The notes below the pieces were generated by a model. That model had not been told where the DNA came from. It worked only from the letters and a program-made list of their open reading frames with translations, and made no database searches. The translations under genes were made by a program, and so were the position numbers. From Microbacterium luteolum (lineage in GTDB: Bacteria > Actinomycetota > Actinomycetes > Actinomycetales > Microbacteriaceae): 64,000 nt of DNA. Below are positions 1-8,670 of this stretch, in pieces. Position 1 is the stretch's first letter, and each line of letters begins with the position of its first letter. The stretch spans positions 3,632,950 through 3,696,949 of the forward strand of contig NZ_BAAAUN010000001.1 of NCBI RefSeq assembly GCF_039533965.1, written 5' to 3'.

Positions 1-971
1 TCGTGTTCTTCGCCGGCGCCGCGATCGTGCAGGCGGTCAACGGCAACGGGTTCGACTATCAGCCGTTCGACCTCAACTGGTTCAACCCGTTCGCGATCTC
101 GTCGTTCAGCGCCGTCGCCGCCGGGCTCTCGCTCTCGATCTTCATCTTCTGGGGCTGGGACGTCACCCTCACGATGAACGAGGAGACCAAGGACCCGGAG
201 AAGACCCCGGGACGCGCAGCCACCCTGACCGTGCTCACGATCGTGTCGCTGTACCTGCTCCTCGCCGTCGCGATGATCATGTTCGCGGGCGTCGGCACCG
301 GCGACCTCGGGCTCGGCAACGAGGACATCCAGGAGAACGTGTTCTTCCACCTGTCCGGTCCGATCCTCGGCCCGCTCGCGTTCCTCGTGTCGCTCGCCGT
401 GCTCACCAGCTCCGCGTCGTCGCTGCAGTCGACCTTCGTGGGGCCGGCGCGCACGCTGCTGGCGATGGGCCACTACGGCGCTCTGCCGAAGTCGTTCGCC
501 AAGGTCAGCCCGCGCTTCTTCACCCCGGGGTATGCGACCATCGTCTCGGCCATCGTGGCCTCCGCGTTCTACGCCGTCATGCGCGTGGTCAGCGAGGACA
601 CGCTGTGGGACACGATCCTCACCCTCGGCATGATGATCTGCTTCTACTACGGCATCACCGCGTTCGCGTGCGTCTGGTACTTCCGCAAGCAGTGGTTCGA
701 CTCGACGCGGAACTTCTTCTTCACGTTCCTGTTCCCGCTCGTCGGCGGCGTCATCCTCGCGGTGCTGTTCTTCACGACCCTGATCGACTCGATGGATCCG
801 GCGTACGGCTCCGGATCGCAGATCGGCGGCGTCGGCATCGTCTTCATCCTCGGGATGCTCATCATCGTGGTGGGTATCGCGGTGATGATCTGGCAGCGGG
901 TCAAGCGGCCCGCGTTCTTCCGCGGCGAGACCCTCGGCATCGACGCCCCGCCGAGCCTTCGCCGCCGCTGA
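1..971 (+). CDS. APC-family amino acid permease, 3' part
   Basis: The gene enters from the left edge, so only the C-terminal ~322 residues are visible. They hold about seven hydrophobic segments and the cytoplasmic loop NEETKDPEKTPGRA, typical of amino acid-polyamine-organocation permeases, followed by a basic C-terminal tail. The protein would import an amino acid or related amine across the plasma membrane. The stop at 969-971 lies 31 nt before an aldehyde dehydrogenase of the succinate-semialdehyde class, so GABA or polyamine uptake coupled to catabolism is a reasonable inference. The substrate cannot be read from the sequence. Confidence 0.85.
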   Translation, partial: VFFAGAAIVQAVNGNGFDYQPFDLNWFNPFAISSFSAVAAGLSLSIFIFWGWDVTLTMNEETKDPEKTPGRAATLTVLTIVSLYLLLAVAMIMFAGVGTGDLGLGNEDIQENVFFHLSGPILGPLAFLVSLAVLTSSASSLQSTFVGPARTLLAMGHYGALPKSFAKVSPRFFTPGYATIVSAIVASAFYAVMRVVSEDTLWDTILTLGMMICFYYGITAFACVWYFRKQWFDSTRNFFFTFLFPLVGGVILAVLFFTTLIDSMDPAYGSGSQIGGVGIVFILGMLIIVVGIAVMIWQRVKRPAFFRGETLGIDAPPSLRRR

Positions 972-1002
972 CCCCGCACTCCTCCCCACAGAAAGAGAAT
1001 CC

Positions 1003-2469
1003 ATGAGCACTCAGACCGAGCAGGCGCTGCTCGACAGCATCCCCACCGGCCTCTTCATCGGCGGCGAGTGGACGGATGCCGAGACCGGCGGCACCTTCGA
1101 CGTGCAGGACCCCGCGACCGGCGCCGTCATCCGGACCATCGCCGACGCGACGCCCGCCGACGGCAAGCGCGCGCTCGACGCGGCAGTCGCCGCGCAGGAC
1201 TCGTGGGCGGCGACCGCTCCGCGCGTGCGCAGCGAGATCCTCCGTCGGGCGTTCGACCTGGTGCAGGTGCACAAGGAGGACCTCGCGCTGCTGATGACGC
1301 TCGAGATGGGCAAGCCGCTCGCGGAGGCGCGCGGCGAGGTCGGCTACGGCGGCGAGTTCCTGCGCTGGTTCAGCGAGGAGGCCGTGCGGATCAGCGGCCG
1401 CTACGGGATCAACCCCGAGGGCACCGGCCACATGGTCGTGTCGCAGCGTCCGGTCGGACCGTCGTTCTTCGTGACGCCGTGGAACTTCCCGTTCGCGATG
1501 GCGACGCGCAAGATCGCGCCGGCGCTGGCCGCCGGATGCACGGTCGTGATCAAGCCCCCGGCTCTGACGCCCCTGACGACGATGTTCTTCACGAAGCTGC
1601 TGGAGGAGGCGGGGCTCCCCGCCGGCGTCGTCAACGTCGTGCAGACCTCGAAGTCGAGCGCACTGTCGGCACCCATCATCGCCGACCCGCGTCTGCGTAA
1701 GCTCTCGTTCACGGGATCGACCGAGGTCGGCCGCAAGCTCATCGCCCAGGCGGCCGAGGGCGTGCTGCGGGTCTCGATGGAACTCGGCGGCAACGCGCCG
1801 TTCGTCGTCTTCGAGGACGCCGACCTGGACAAGGCCGTGGAGGGCGCGCTGGCCGCGAAGTTCCGCAACATCGGGCAGGCATGCACGGCGGCGAACCGCT
1901 TCATCGTGCACAAGGACGTCGCGGGGGAGTTCGCCCGCAAGGTGACCGAGCGCGTCAACGCCATGAAGATCGGCCGCGGCACCGAGGAGGGCGTCGCGAT
2001 CGGACCGCTCATCGATGCGGATGCCGTCGCGAAGGCGGGCGAGCTCGTCGACGACGCCGTCGGACGCGGCGCGAAGCTCCTCGCGGGCGGCAAGGCCGTC
2101 GAGGGCACCGGCACGTTCTACGAGCCCACCGTGCTGACCGATGTCGTGGCAGGATCGGCGATCCTCCGCGAGGAGATCTTCGGACCGGTCCTCGCGATCG
2201 CGACCTTCGACTCCGAGGACGAGGCCGTGCGCCTCGCGAACGACACCGAGTACGGACTCGTCTCGTACGTCTTCACCGAGAACCTGCAGCGCGGCCAGCG
2301 CATGATCGACAAGCTGGAGACCGGCATGATGGGCCTCAACGTGGGCGTCGTGTCGAACGCGGCAGCGCCCTTCGGCGGCGTCAAGCAGTCCGGCGTCGGA
2401 CGCGAGGGCGGCTTCGAGGGCATCCACGAGTACCTGTCCACGAAGTACACGCTGATTCCCGTCTCCTGA
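1003..2469 (+). CDS. NAD(P)-dependent aldehyde dehydrogenase, succinate-semialdehyde dehydrogenase type
   Basis: A 488-residue aldehyde dehydrogenase of full family length. The nucleophile Cys294 lies in GQACTAANR, the general base Glu260 in MELGGNAPF, and TPWNFPF marks the cofactor/active-site loop near residue 158. The overall pattern (EMGKPLAEARGEV, SFTGSTEVG) is closest to GabD-type enzymes that oxidise succinate semialdehyde to succinate in the GABA shunt. The ATG is preceded by AGAAAGAGAATCC and lies 31 nt after the permease stop, suggesting one transcript. Exact aldehyde specificity is inferred; related broad-specificity aldehyde dehydrogenases cannot be excluded. Confidence 0.88.
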   Translation: MSTQTEQALLDSIPTGLFIGGEWTDAETGGTFDVQDPATGAVIRTIADATPADGKRALDAAVAAQDSWAATAPRVRSEILRRAFDLVQVHKEDLALLMTLEMGKPLAEARGEVGYGGEFLRWFSEEAVRISGRYGINPEGTGHMVVSQRPVGPSFFVTPWNFPFAMATRKIAPALAAGCTVVIKPPALTPLTTMFFTKLLEEAGLPAGVVNVVQTSKSSALSAPIIADPRLRKLSFTGSTEVGRKLIAQAAEGVLRVSMELGGNAPFVVFEDADLDKAVEGALAAKFRNIGQACTAANRFIVHKDVAGEFARKVTERVNAMKIGRGTEEGVAIGPLIDADAVAKAGELVDDAVGRGAKLLAGGKAVEGTGTFYEPTVLTDVVAGSAILREEIFGPVLAIATFDSEDEAVRLANDTEYGLVSYVFTENLQRGQRMIDKLETGMMGLNVGVVSNAAAPFGGVKQSGVGREGGFEGIHEYLSTKYTLIPVS

Positions 2470-2477
2470 AAACCCCT

Positions 2478-2558
2478 CGGTCGTTGAGCGACACTTCGAC
2501 TCGCTTCGCTCGCTCAGTGCGGGTCTCCGCGAGACGATAGCTCCTCGCTCAACGACCG
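2478..2558. repeat. palindromic dispersed repeat between the two dehydrogenase genes
   Basis: An 81-bp element with perfect 14-bp terminal inverted repeats: CGGTCGTTGAGCGA at 2478-2491 and its complement at 2545-2558. The interior carries the CTTCGCTCGCTC / GAGCGAGCGGAGCGAG-like motif. The same 14-mer recurs at 58529, and related motifs occur near 36691 and 39399. It resembles the REP-like intergenic repeats of Microbacteriaceae. It fills nearly the whole gap between the two genes and could form a strong RNA hairpin that dampens read-through. Confidence 0.7.
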
Positions 2559-2580
2559 GCACAAATCGAGAGGACACGAC

Positions 2581-3945
2581 ATGACCGACTACGCCGTCAT
2601 CAACCCCGCCACCGGAGAGACGCTGGCGTCCTTCGACACGTTCACGGACGCGCAGATCGACGAGGCCGTCGCGGCCGCCGACGAGGCGCACCGCGACTGG
2701 TCGCGTTCGTCGACCGTCGCGGAGCGCGCGGCGCTCCTCCGCCGCGCCGCCGAGCTGCACCGCGAGCGTCGGGAAGAGCTCGCCGACGTGTTCGTGCGCG
2801 AGATGGGCAAGCCGCGCGAGGCGGCCCTCGGCGAGGTGGACTTCGCCGCCGACATCGCGGAGTACTACGCCGACCAGGCCGAGGCCATCATGGCCGACCA
2901 GCCGATCGCGATCCTCGGAGACGGCTCGGCGATCATCCGCCGTTCGTCGCTGGGGCCGCTCATCGGGATCATGCCGTGGAACTTCCCGGCGTACCAGATC
3001 GTGCGGTTCGCGGCGCCGAACCTCATCGTCGGCAACACGATCCTGCTGAAGCCCGCCCCGCAGTGCCCCGAGTCGTCGACAGCGCTCGAGGCGATCTATC
3101 ACGACGCCGGATTCCCGAAGGGTGCGTACCAGAGCGTGCTCGCCACGAACGAGCAGATCGCCACGATGATCGCCGACCCGCGCGTGCAGGGTGTGTCGCT
3201 CACCGGCTCCGAGCGGGCGGGTGCCGCTGTCGCCGAGGTCGCCGGTCGCAACCTCAAGAAGGTCGCGCTGGAGCTCGGCGGGTCCGATCCGTTCATCGTG
3301 CTGTCGACCGACGACCTCGACGCGACCGTCCAGGCCGGCGTCGACGCGCGCCTCGACAACAACGGCCAGGCGTGCAACGGCGCCAAGCGCTTCATCATCG
3401 TCGACGGCCTCTACGATGCGTTCGTGGAGAAGTTCACCGCCGCGATGGGTGCGGTCGAGGCGACCGATCCGATGCTCGACGACACGGTCCTCGGGCCGGT
3501 TTCGTCGGAGACGGCGGCGGAGAACCTGCAGAAGCAGATCGACCAGGCCGTCGAGCAGGGAGCCACGCTGCTCACGGGCGGCACGCGCGACGGAGCCTTC
3601 TTCGCGCCGACCGTGCTCGCCGACGTCACGCCGGCGATGAACGTCTACCGCGAGGAGCTCTTCGGTCCCGCTGCTGTCGTGTACCGGGTGGCAGACGAGG
3701 ATGCGGCGGTCGCGCTGGCGAACGACACGACCTTCGGTCTCGGCTCCTACGTCTTCACGACGGATGCCGACCAGGCGGAGCGCGTGGCCGACAGGATCGA
3801 GGCCGGCATGGTCTACGTCAACCTCGTGCTGGCCGACAGCCCCGAGCTGCCCTTCGGCGGCATCAAGCGCAGCGGTACCGCACGTGAGCTGGGTCATCTC
3901 GCCGCCGACGAGTTCGTGAACAAGAAGCTCATCCGCATCGGCTGA
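2581..3945 (+). CDS. NAD(P)-dependent succinate-semialdehyde dehydrogenase, GabD1-like
   Basis: A 454-residue aldehyde dehydrogenase with Cys265 in NNGQACNGAKR, Glu231 in ALELGGSDPF and MPWNFPAYQI at about 131-140. The short N-terminus and roughly 455-residue length match the mycobacterial GabD1 type rather than its 488-residue neighbour, so the two are diverged paralogues, not a recent duplication. It would oxidise succinate semialdehyde to succinate with NAD(P)+. The start ATG follows GAGAGGACACGAC. It lies downstream of a palindromic repeat and upstream of a long hairpin, so it may be expressed partly independently. Confidence 0.87.
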   Translation: MTDYAVINPATGETLASFDTFTDAQIDEAVAAADEAHRDWSRSSTVAERAALLRRAAELHRERREELADVFVREMGKPREAALGEVDFAADIAEYYADQAEAIMADQPIAILGDGSAIIRRSSLGPLIGIMPWNFPAYQIVRFAAPNLIVGNTILLKPAPQCPESSTALEAIYHDAGFPKGAYQSVLATNEQIATMIADPRVQGVSLTGSERAGAAVAEVAGRNLKKVALELGGSDPFIVLSTDDLDATVQAGVDARLDNNGQACNGAKRFIIVDGLYDAFVEKFTAAMGAVEATDPMLDDTVLGPVSSETAAENLQKQIDQAVEQGATLLTGGTRDGAFFAPTVLADVTPAMNVYREELFGPAAVVYRVADEDAAVALANDTTFGLGSYVFTTDADQAERVADRIEAGMVYVNLVLADSPELPFGGIKRSGTARELGHLAADEFVNKKLIRIG

Positions 3946-3973
3946 GCGGCGGTCCGTGCCGCGCGCACGTACT

Positions 3974-4040
3974 GAAGGAGATCTCGCGGAATGAAGGAGC
4001 GGATGCCGCATCCGCTCCTTCAGGACGCGAGATCTCCTTC
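3974..4040 (+). terminator. long two-part hairpin after the dehydrogenase gene
   Basis: An outer 15-bp perfect stem (3974-3988 with 4026-4040) and an inner 14-bp perfect stem (3992-4005 with 4009-4022, loop CCG) are separated by a symmetric 3x3 internal loop. No U-run follows, so it is not a classical intrinsic terminator. Its position between the stop at 3945 and the poxB start at 4100 suggests transcription termination or mRNA 3' end protection. Both stems start with GAAGGAG on the left arm. Confidence 0.6.
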
Positions 4041-4099
4041 GTCGTGTGCGCTCTCTCAACGCCCGACCCGGGGCTGCTGCGCGGGCGTAGGGTCGAAGC

Positions 4100-5824
4100 A
4101 TGGCCAACGTCGCTGAGAACATCGTCAAGACTCTGCACGCCAACGGGATCGATCGGGTCTACGGCATCCCGGGCGACTCGCTCAACGGCTTCACGGACGC
4201 GCTCCGCAAGGACGGCACGATCCGCTGGGTGCACGTGCGGCACGAGGAGGCTGCGGCCTTCGCTGCCGCAGCGGATGCCGCCACGACGGGCGAGCTCGCC
4301 GTCGTCGCCGGATCCTGCGGTCCCGGCAACCTTCACCTCATCAACGGGCTGTTCGACGCGAACCGCTCCCGCGTGCCGGTGCTCGCGATCGCGGCGCAGA
4401 TCCCCACGACCGAGATCGGCACCGGCTACTTCCAGGAGACGCATCCGCAGGAGCTGTTCCGCGAGTGCAGCGTCTACGTCGAGTACGTCGCCGACCCCCA
4501 GCAGATGCCCCGCCTGCTCGAGATCGCGATGCGCGCTGCCATCGAGCAGCGCGGCGTCGCGGTGCTCGTCATCCCCGGTGACGTCGCCCTCGCCGAGATC
4601 GCGGACGACCGCGCCGTGGTGATCGAGCGCGCCCGCCCGGTGATCATCCCCAGCGGCGCCGAGCTCGAGAAGGCCGCGACCCTGCTGAATGCCGCGAAGA
4701 AGGTCACGATCCTCGCCGGCGCGGGTGTCGAGGGGGCGCACGACGAGGTCATCGCCCTCGCCGACAAGCTGGCGGCCCCGATCGTGCACGCTCTCCGCGG
4801 CAAGGAGTTCATCGAGTACGACAATCCGTTCGACGTCGGGATGACCGGGCTGCTCGGCTTCGCCTCGGGCTACCGCGCCATGGAGGCGGCCGACGCCCTC
4901 CTGGTGCTGGGGAGCGACTTCCCCTACGAGCAGTTCTATCCGGATCACGCCACCACCATCCAGGTCGACATCCGCGGTGCACAGCTCGGCAAGCGGCATC
5001 CGCTCGATCTCGGTCTCGTCGGCGACGTGCGCGGCACGGCCGAGGCGCTGCTGCCCCGGCTGGCGACGCGCGACGACCGCGGTCACCTCGACGACGCCAC
5101 CGCCCACTACCGCAAGACGCGGAAGAAGCTCGACGAGCTGGCGGTGCCGGCGAAGGGCAAGCGTCCCATCCACCCGCAGTACCTCGCCAGACTCGTGAAC
5201 GAGTACGCGGCCGATGACGCGATCTTCACGGCCGACGTCGGATCGCCGACCGTGTGGGCTGCCCGCTACCTCTCGATGACCGAGGACCGCCGTCTCATCG
5301 GCTCGTTCACCCACGGGTCCATGGCGAACGCCCTGTTGCACGGGATCGGCGCGCAGGTCGCGCATCCGGACCGTCAGGTCGTCGCGCTCGCCGGAGACGG
5401 AGGACTCTCGATGATGCTCGGCGAGCTCCTCACGCTCACGCAGAACAAGCTGCCGGTGAAGACGATCGTCGTGAACAACTCCTCGCTGAACTTCGTCGAG
5501 CTGGAGATGAAGGCCGCGGGCTTCGTCACCTACGGAACAGGCCTCGAGAATCCCAGCTTCGCCGCGATCGCCGAGGCGATGGGCATCTTCGCGCGCCGCG
5601 TCGAGCGCAGCGAGGATCTGCCGGATGCCGTGCGCGAGGTCCTCGACCACGACGGGCCCGCACTGCTCGACGTCGTCACCGAACGGCAGGAGCTGTCGAT
5701 GCCGCCGGCGATCGAGGCCGCGCAGGTCAAGGGCTTCGCCCTTTACGCGATCCGCACGGTCATGTCGGGGCGCGGCGACGAGCTGCTCGACCTCGCGAAG
5801 GCCAACTGGCGCCAGCTCTTCTGA
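4100..5824 (+). CDS. poxB: pyruvate dehydrogenase (quinone) / pyruvate oxidase, PoxB type
   Basis: A 574-residue thiamine-diphosphate enzyme. The N-terminal PYR domain (residues ~1-170) starts VYGIPGDSLNGFTDAL and includes the activating glutamate in RHEEAAAFAA. A central FAD/nucleotide domain follows, then a C-terminal PP domain with the TPP/Mg motif from GDGGLS (~431) to VVNN about 27 residues later. The family decarboxylates pyruvate to acetate and CO2 and passes electrons to the quinone pool at the inner membrane face; the C-terminal helix is consistent with membrane association. It stands alone after a long hairpin. Related acetolactate synthases are less likely given the PoxB-like N-terminus. 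Confidence 0.88.
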   Translation: MANVAENIVKTLHANGIDRVYGIPGDSLNGFTDALRKDGTIRWVHVRHEEAAAFAAAADAATTGELAVVAGSCGPGNLHLINGLFDANRSRVPVLAIAAQIPTTEIGTGYFQETHPQELFRECSVYVEYVADPQQMPRLLEIAMRAAIEQRGVAVLVIPGDVALAEIADDRAVVIERARPVIIPSGAELEKAATLLNAAKKVTILAGAGVEGAHDEVIALADKLAAPIVHALRGKEFIEYDNPFDVGMTGLLGFASGYRAMEAADALLVLGSDFPYEQFYPDHATTIQVDIRGAQLGKRHPLDLGLVGDVRGTAEALLPRLATRDDRGHLDDATAHYRKTRKKLDELAVPAKGKRPIHPQYLARLVNEYAADDAIFTADVGSPTVWAARYLSMTEDRRLIGSFTHGSMANALLHGIGAQVAHPDRQVVALAGDGGLSMMLGELLTLTQNKLPVKTIVVNNSSLNFVELEMKAAGFVTYGTGLENPSFAAIAEAMGIFARRVERSEDLPDAVREVLDHDGPALLDVVTERQELSMPPAIEAAQVKGFALYAIRTVMSGRGDELLDLAKANWRQLF

Positions 5825-5848
5825 GCCGGTGGGAGAGCTCCGCGGCGC

Positions 5849-8647
5849 TCAGCTCTCGGTGAGCGCGCGCACCTCGGCGGCCTCGCTGTGCCGGCCGAGC
5901 GCCTCGAGCACGTCGCCGAGCTCGAGCGCCGCGACCTGACGCAGCTGAGGGATCTCTCCGCCGTGCTCGAGCGCGCTGCGGTAGACGGGCACCGCGTCAT
6001 CCGCGCGCTGGTTCCCCGCGAGCACGCGCGCGGCGAAGAGCTCCGAGCCTCCGGCGGCCCCGCTGTCTCCGAGTCCCGCGAAGCCGTCTGCCGCCGTGAG
6101 CGCCGCCGCGACGGCCTCGTCCACCCGGCCGAGCTCGGCGAGAGCCCGTCCGCGGGAGTCGGTCACATCGGCCAGCAGCCAGCCGGCATCATGCTCCTGC
6201 GCCAGGGCCGCGACCTCGTCGAACAGTCCGAAGGCGCGCTGGTCGCCGCGTCCGCCGTAGGCCTGGCCGAGGCTGTGCAGCACTTCGGCGCGGGCCCCGG
6301 CGGCATCCTCCGCCTGTCGCACGATCTCCGCCGCCGACTCGAGGAGGGCGATCGCGTCGTCGTTCTCGTCGAAGCGGGCGAGGATCTTGGCCTGCTCCGT
6401 CATCGCCATGGCCTGGTCGGCGTGCTCCTCGGCCTCGCCGAACAGCTCGGACGCGTAGCCGTGCGCGCCCACCGCCTGGCCGAATTCGCCCGCGGCGCTC
6501 AGCGAACGCGCGAGCATCGACGCTGTCATGGCTCGTGAACCCGGGGACACCTCGGCCTGCTCCTCCTGCTGGAGCACCTCGCCGAACAGCTCGGCCGCCT
6601 CGACGGCATCACCGGCGCGCAGCATGGCGCGCGCCATCCGGAAGTTCGTCGCGGTCGCGTCTCCTCCGGCCTCACCTCCGATGCGCGCCGCGAGTCGATA
6701 GCGCGCCACGGCCTTCTCCGGCTCGTCGGCGTCTTCCCAGAGCGCGCCCGCGAGCAGGTGCGCCTCGGCCAGCGCGCGGGTCGCTCCGAGCTCGGCGAGC
6801 AGCCGGCAGGATTCGTCCGCGTCGGTGGCCCCCTCGATATAGGCGCTGCCGGCTCCGCGAACCCGCGCCCTGGTCTGGTGCGCCTGCGCCCGATGGCCGG
6901 CACTCACGTCGTCCTGCGCCAGGAACCGATCGAGCAGCGAAGATGCCGCCTCGATGTCGCCCTTGCTCAGCAGGGCTGAGATCGCGACCAGGGTGGTCGT
7001 GTTGGACAACCGCGTGTCCTCCGCCTCGGCGAAGGCCCGTGCCGCCACTTCGGCGAGGTCGAGCGCGGCATCCGCTTCATCGGCCTGCAGGTGCAGAGAC
7101 GCACGGCTGATCGCCAGATCGCCTCGCGACCACGCCGGGAGTGCGGCGGCCGCCGCGATCTCCTCCTCGAGCCCGGCGGTCGCCTCCGGAGTGTTCAGCC
7201 CGAAGGTCGCGAGGCCCAGGCGCTCTTCCAGATCGGCCTGCTCATCCCGACCGGCGGCGCGCAGAGCAGCGATGCGCTCGGGCAGTAGCTCCGCGGCCTC
7301 GTCGGCGCGATCGAGGGCGATCAGGATCCCGAGACGCATGGACTGCAGCTGTGCGAGCTTCGCGGGGTCCTCGACCTCGAGTGCACGCGGCAGGGCTTCG
7401 AGCATCTCGTGCTCCGCGCCGAACTGCGCGAGCTGCATCGCGCGCTCGTACCAGCCGTCGGCGTCGACCGGCGCGACCGACGGCGCCGGAGCGGTGAAGG
7501 CATCGGAGCGGATCGGCACGTCGTACTGCTCGGCCTCGAGCGCCCGCATCCGTGCCAGGGCGCGCGAGTGACCGTCGGTGCCGTCGCGCTGGTCGAAATC
7601 CGCGCCGATCCGCTCGGCGGCGGCCCAGGCGGATGCGGCGAGGTCGGCAGCGCCCCACGCGCCGTCGTGCGGGCCGAACAGGGGGACGAGGGAGGCGGCA
7701 TCGGCGCCGCGCACCGGAGTCTCGCCATGCCCCGCGGCGGTCACCCGGTCGAGCGCGACCGCGAAGGCCGCGAGTGCGGCGAAATGGGCGTCGACGTTCA
7801 GCCCGTCGTGCGCCAGCCATCCGATGTGCCGTTCGACCATCGCGAGTGCGCGGGCCTCGTTGCCGGTCACCGCGGCGAAGACGATGTTGCCTGCGACGAT
7901 GCGCAGATTGTCGGGGTTGTCCTTGGCCAGCCGGTAGCTGCGCAGGTGCGCGGTCTTCGCGTCGTCGAGGCGTCCCGCGCGCAGATAGGGCAGCAGCACC
8001 CGCGACAGCGCGTGCTCCGGCTCCTCGCCGCAGGAGAAGCCGCCCTCGATCATCTCCTCGACGAGGCGGATGGCGTCGGCATCGCGGTCCGTCTCGGCGA
8101 AGAAGCCGGCGAACTGGCTGCGGCCGCAAGCGTCGCAGTGGCTGTGCTCGTCGCGAGGGGTGGCCTCGAGCTGCACCCGCAGGGTCTCGGCGTCGTCGAA
8201 GCGCCCGGCATCCCAGGCATCCTCGAAGCGCGCCGTGAGCACGCCGCTCAGTCCGAGGCCGGCGGCGCGGTAGTGCGACTCCATGTCGTCGAGCACGGCG
8301 GCGATCTGTTCCTGCGAGAAGGCGGGGGAGGAGCGCAGCGACGAGGCCATCCACTTGAACTGCCACATCAGGTCGGCGCTGCCGTTGTCGATGTCGGCGG
8401 GGAAGCGCTGCGGGTCGGCATCGTGGTGGGCGAGGCACCACGCGAACGAGTTGAGCATGACGTCGGTGGCGCCGCCCATGTTGGCGGATGCCGTCTGCCG
8501 CATGCGCGCCTCGTACTCGAGCCGCTCATCGCCGAGCTCGACGGCCAGGGCGACGGCCTCGGCGACGAGCGCCTGTTCCGCCGGGCCCCACGGGGTGCGG
8601 TCGATCTCCTCGATGAGCTGCTGGAAGCGCTTCTTCGGACGAGCCAT
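5849..8647 (-). CDS. TPR-like repeat protein partnered with Hsp90
   Basis: A 932-residue, alanine/glutamate-rich, almost entirely alpha-helical protein without signal peptide or membrane segment. Helix-pair repeats such as AVARYRLAARIGGEAG and A(x)LELGDVLEALGR in the C-terminal two thirds read as tetratricopeptide-like units. An HCDACG motif near residue 185 could bind metal. I start it at the ATG at 8647 (MARPKKRFQQ), because the reading frame further upstream is only a shadow of the chaperone gene. It begins 23 nt after the hsp90-family stop, so the two are one operon. The pairing suggests a co-chaperone or client-scaffold role, as eukaryotic TPR proteins play for Hsp90; that is inference. 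Confidence 0.75.
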   Translation of the reverse strand: MARPKKRFQQLIEEIDRTPWGPAEQALVAEAVALAVELGDERLEYEARMRQTASANMGGATDVMLNSFAWCLAHHDADPQRFPADIDNGSADLMWQFKWMASSLRSSPAFSQEQIAAVLDDMESHYRAAGLGLSGVLTARFEDAWDAGRFDDAETLRVQLEATPRDEHSHCDACGRSQFAGFFAETDRDADAIRLVEEMIEGGFSCGEEPEHALSRVLLPYLRAGRLDDAKTAHLRSYRLAKDNPDNLRIVAGNIVFAAVTGNEARALAMVERHIGWLAHDGLNVDAHFAALAAFAVALDRVTAAGHGETPVRGADAASLVPLFGPHDGAWGAADLAASAWAAAERIGADFDQRDGTDGHSRALARMRALEAEQYDVPIRSDAFTAPAPSVAPVDADGWYERAMQLAQFGAEHEMLEALPRALEVEDPAKLAQLQSMRLGILIALDRADEAAELLPERIAALRAAGRDEQADLEERLGLATFGLNTPEATAGLEEEIAAAAALPAWSRGDLAISRASLHLQADEADAALDLAEVAARAFAEAEDTRLSNTTTLVAISALLSKGDIEAASSLLDRFLAQDDVSAGHRAQAHQTRARVRGAGSAYIEGATDADESCRLLAELGATRALAEAHLLAGALWEDADEPEKAVARYRLAARIGGEAGGDATATNFRMARAMLRAGDAVEAAELFGEVLQQEEQAEVSPGSRAMTASMLARSLSAAGEFGQAVGAHGYASELFGEAEEHADQAMAMTEQAKILARFDENDDAIALLESAAEIVRQAEDAAGARAEVLHSLGQAYGGRGDQRAFGLFDEVAALAQEHDAGWLLADVTDSRGRALAELGRVDEAVAAALTAADGFAGLGDSGAAGGSELFAARVLAGNQRADDAVPVYRSALEHGGEIPQLRQVAALELGDVLEALGRHSEAAEVRALTES

Positions 8648-8670
8648 GCACGTGCCTTTCGGTGGAGATG

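Noticed and set aside
901..4143. Long minus-strand open frame of 1080 codons over the dehydrogenase genes
   Set aside because: High-GC antisense shadow: low-complexity Arg/Leu/Glu-rich translation, no recognisable domain, fully covered by two well-supported genes on the other strand.
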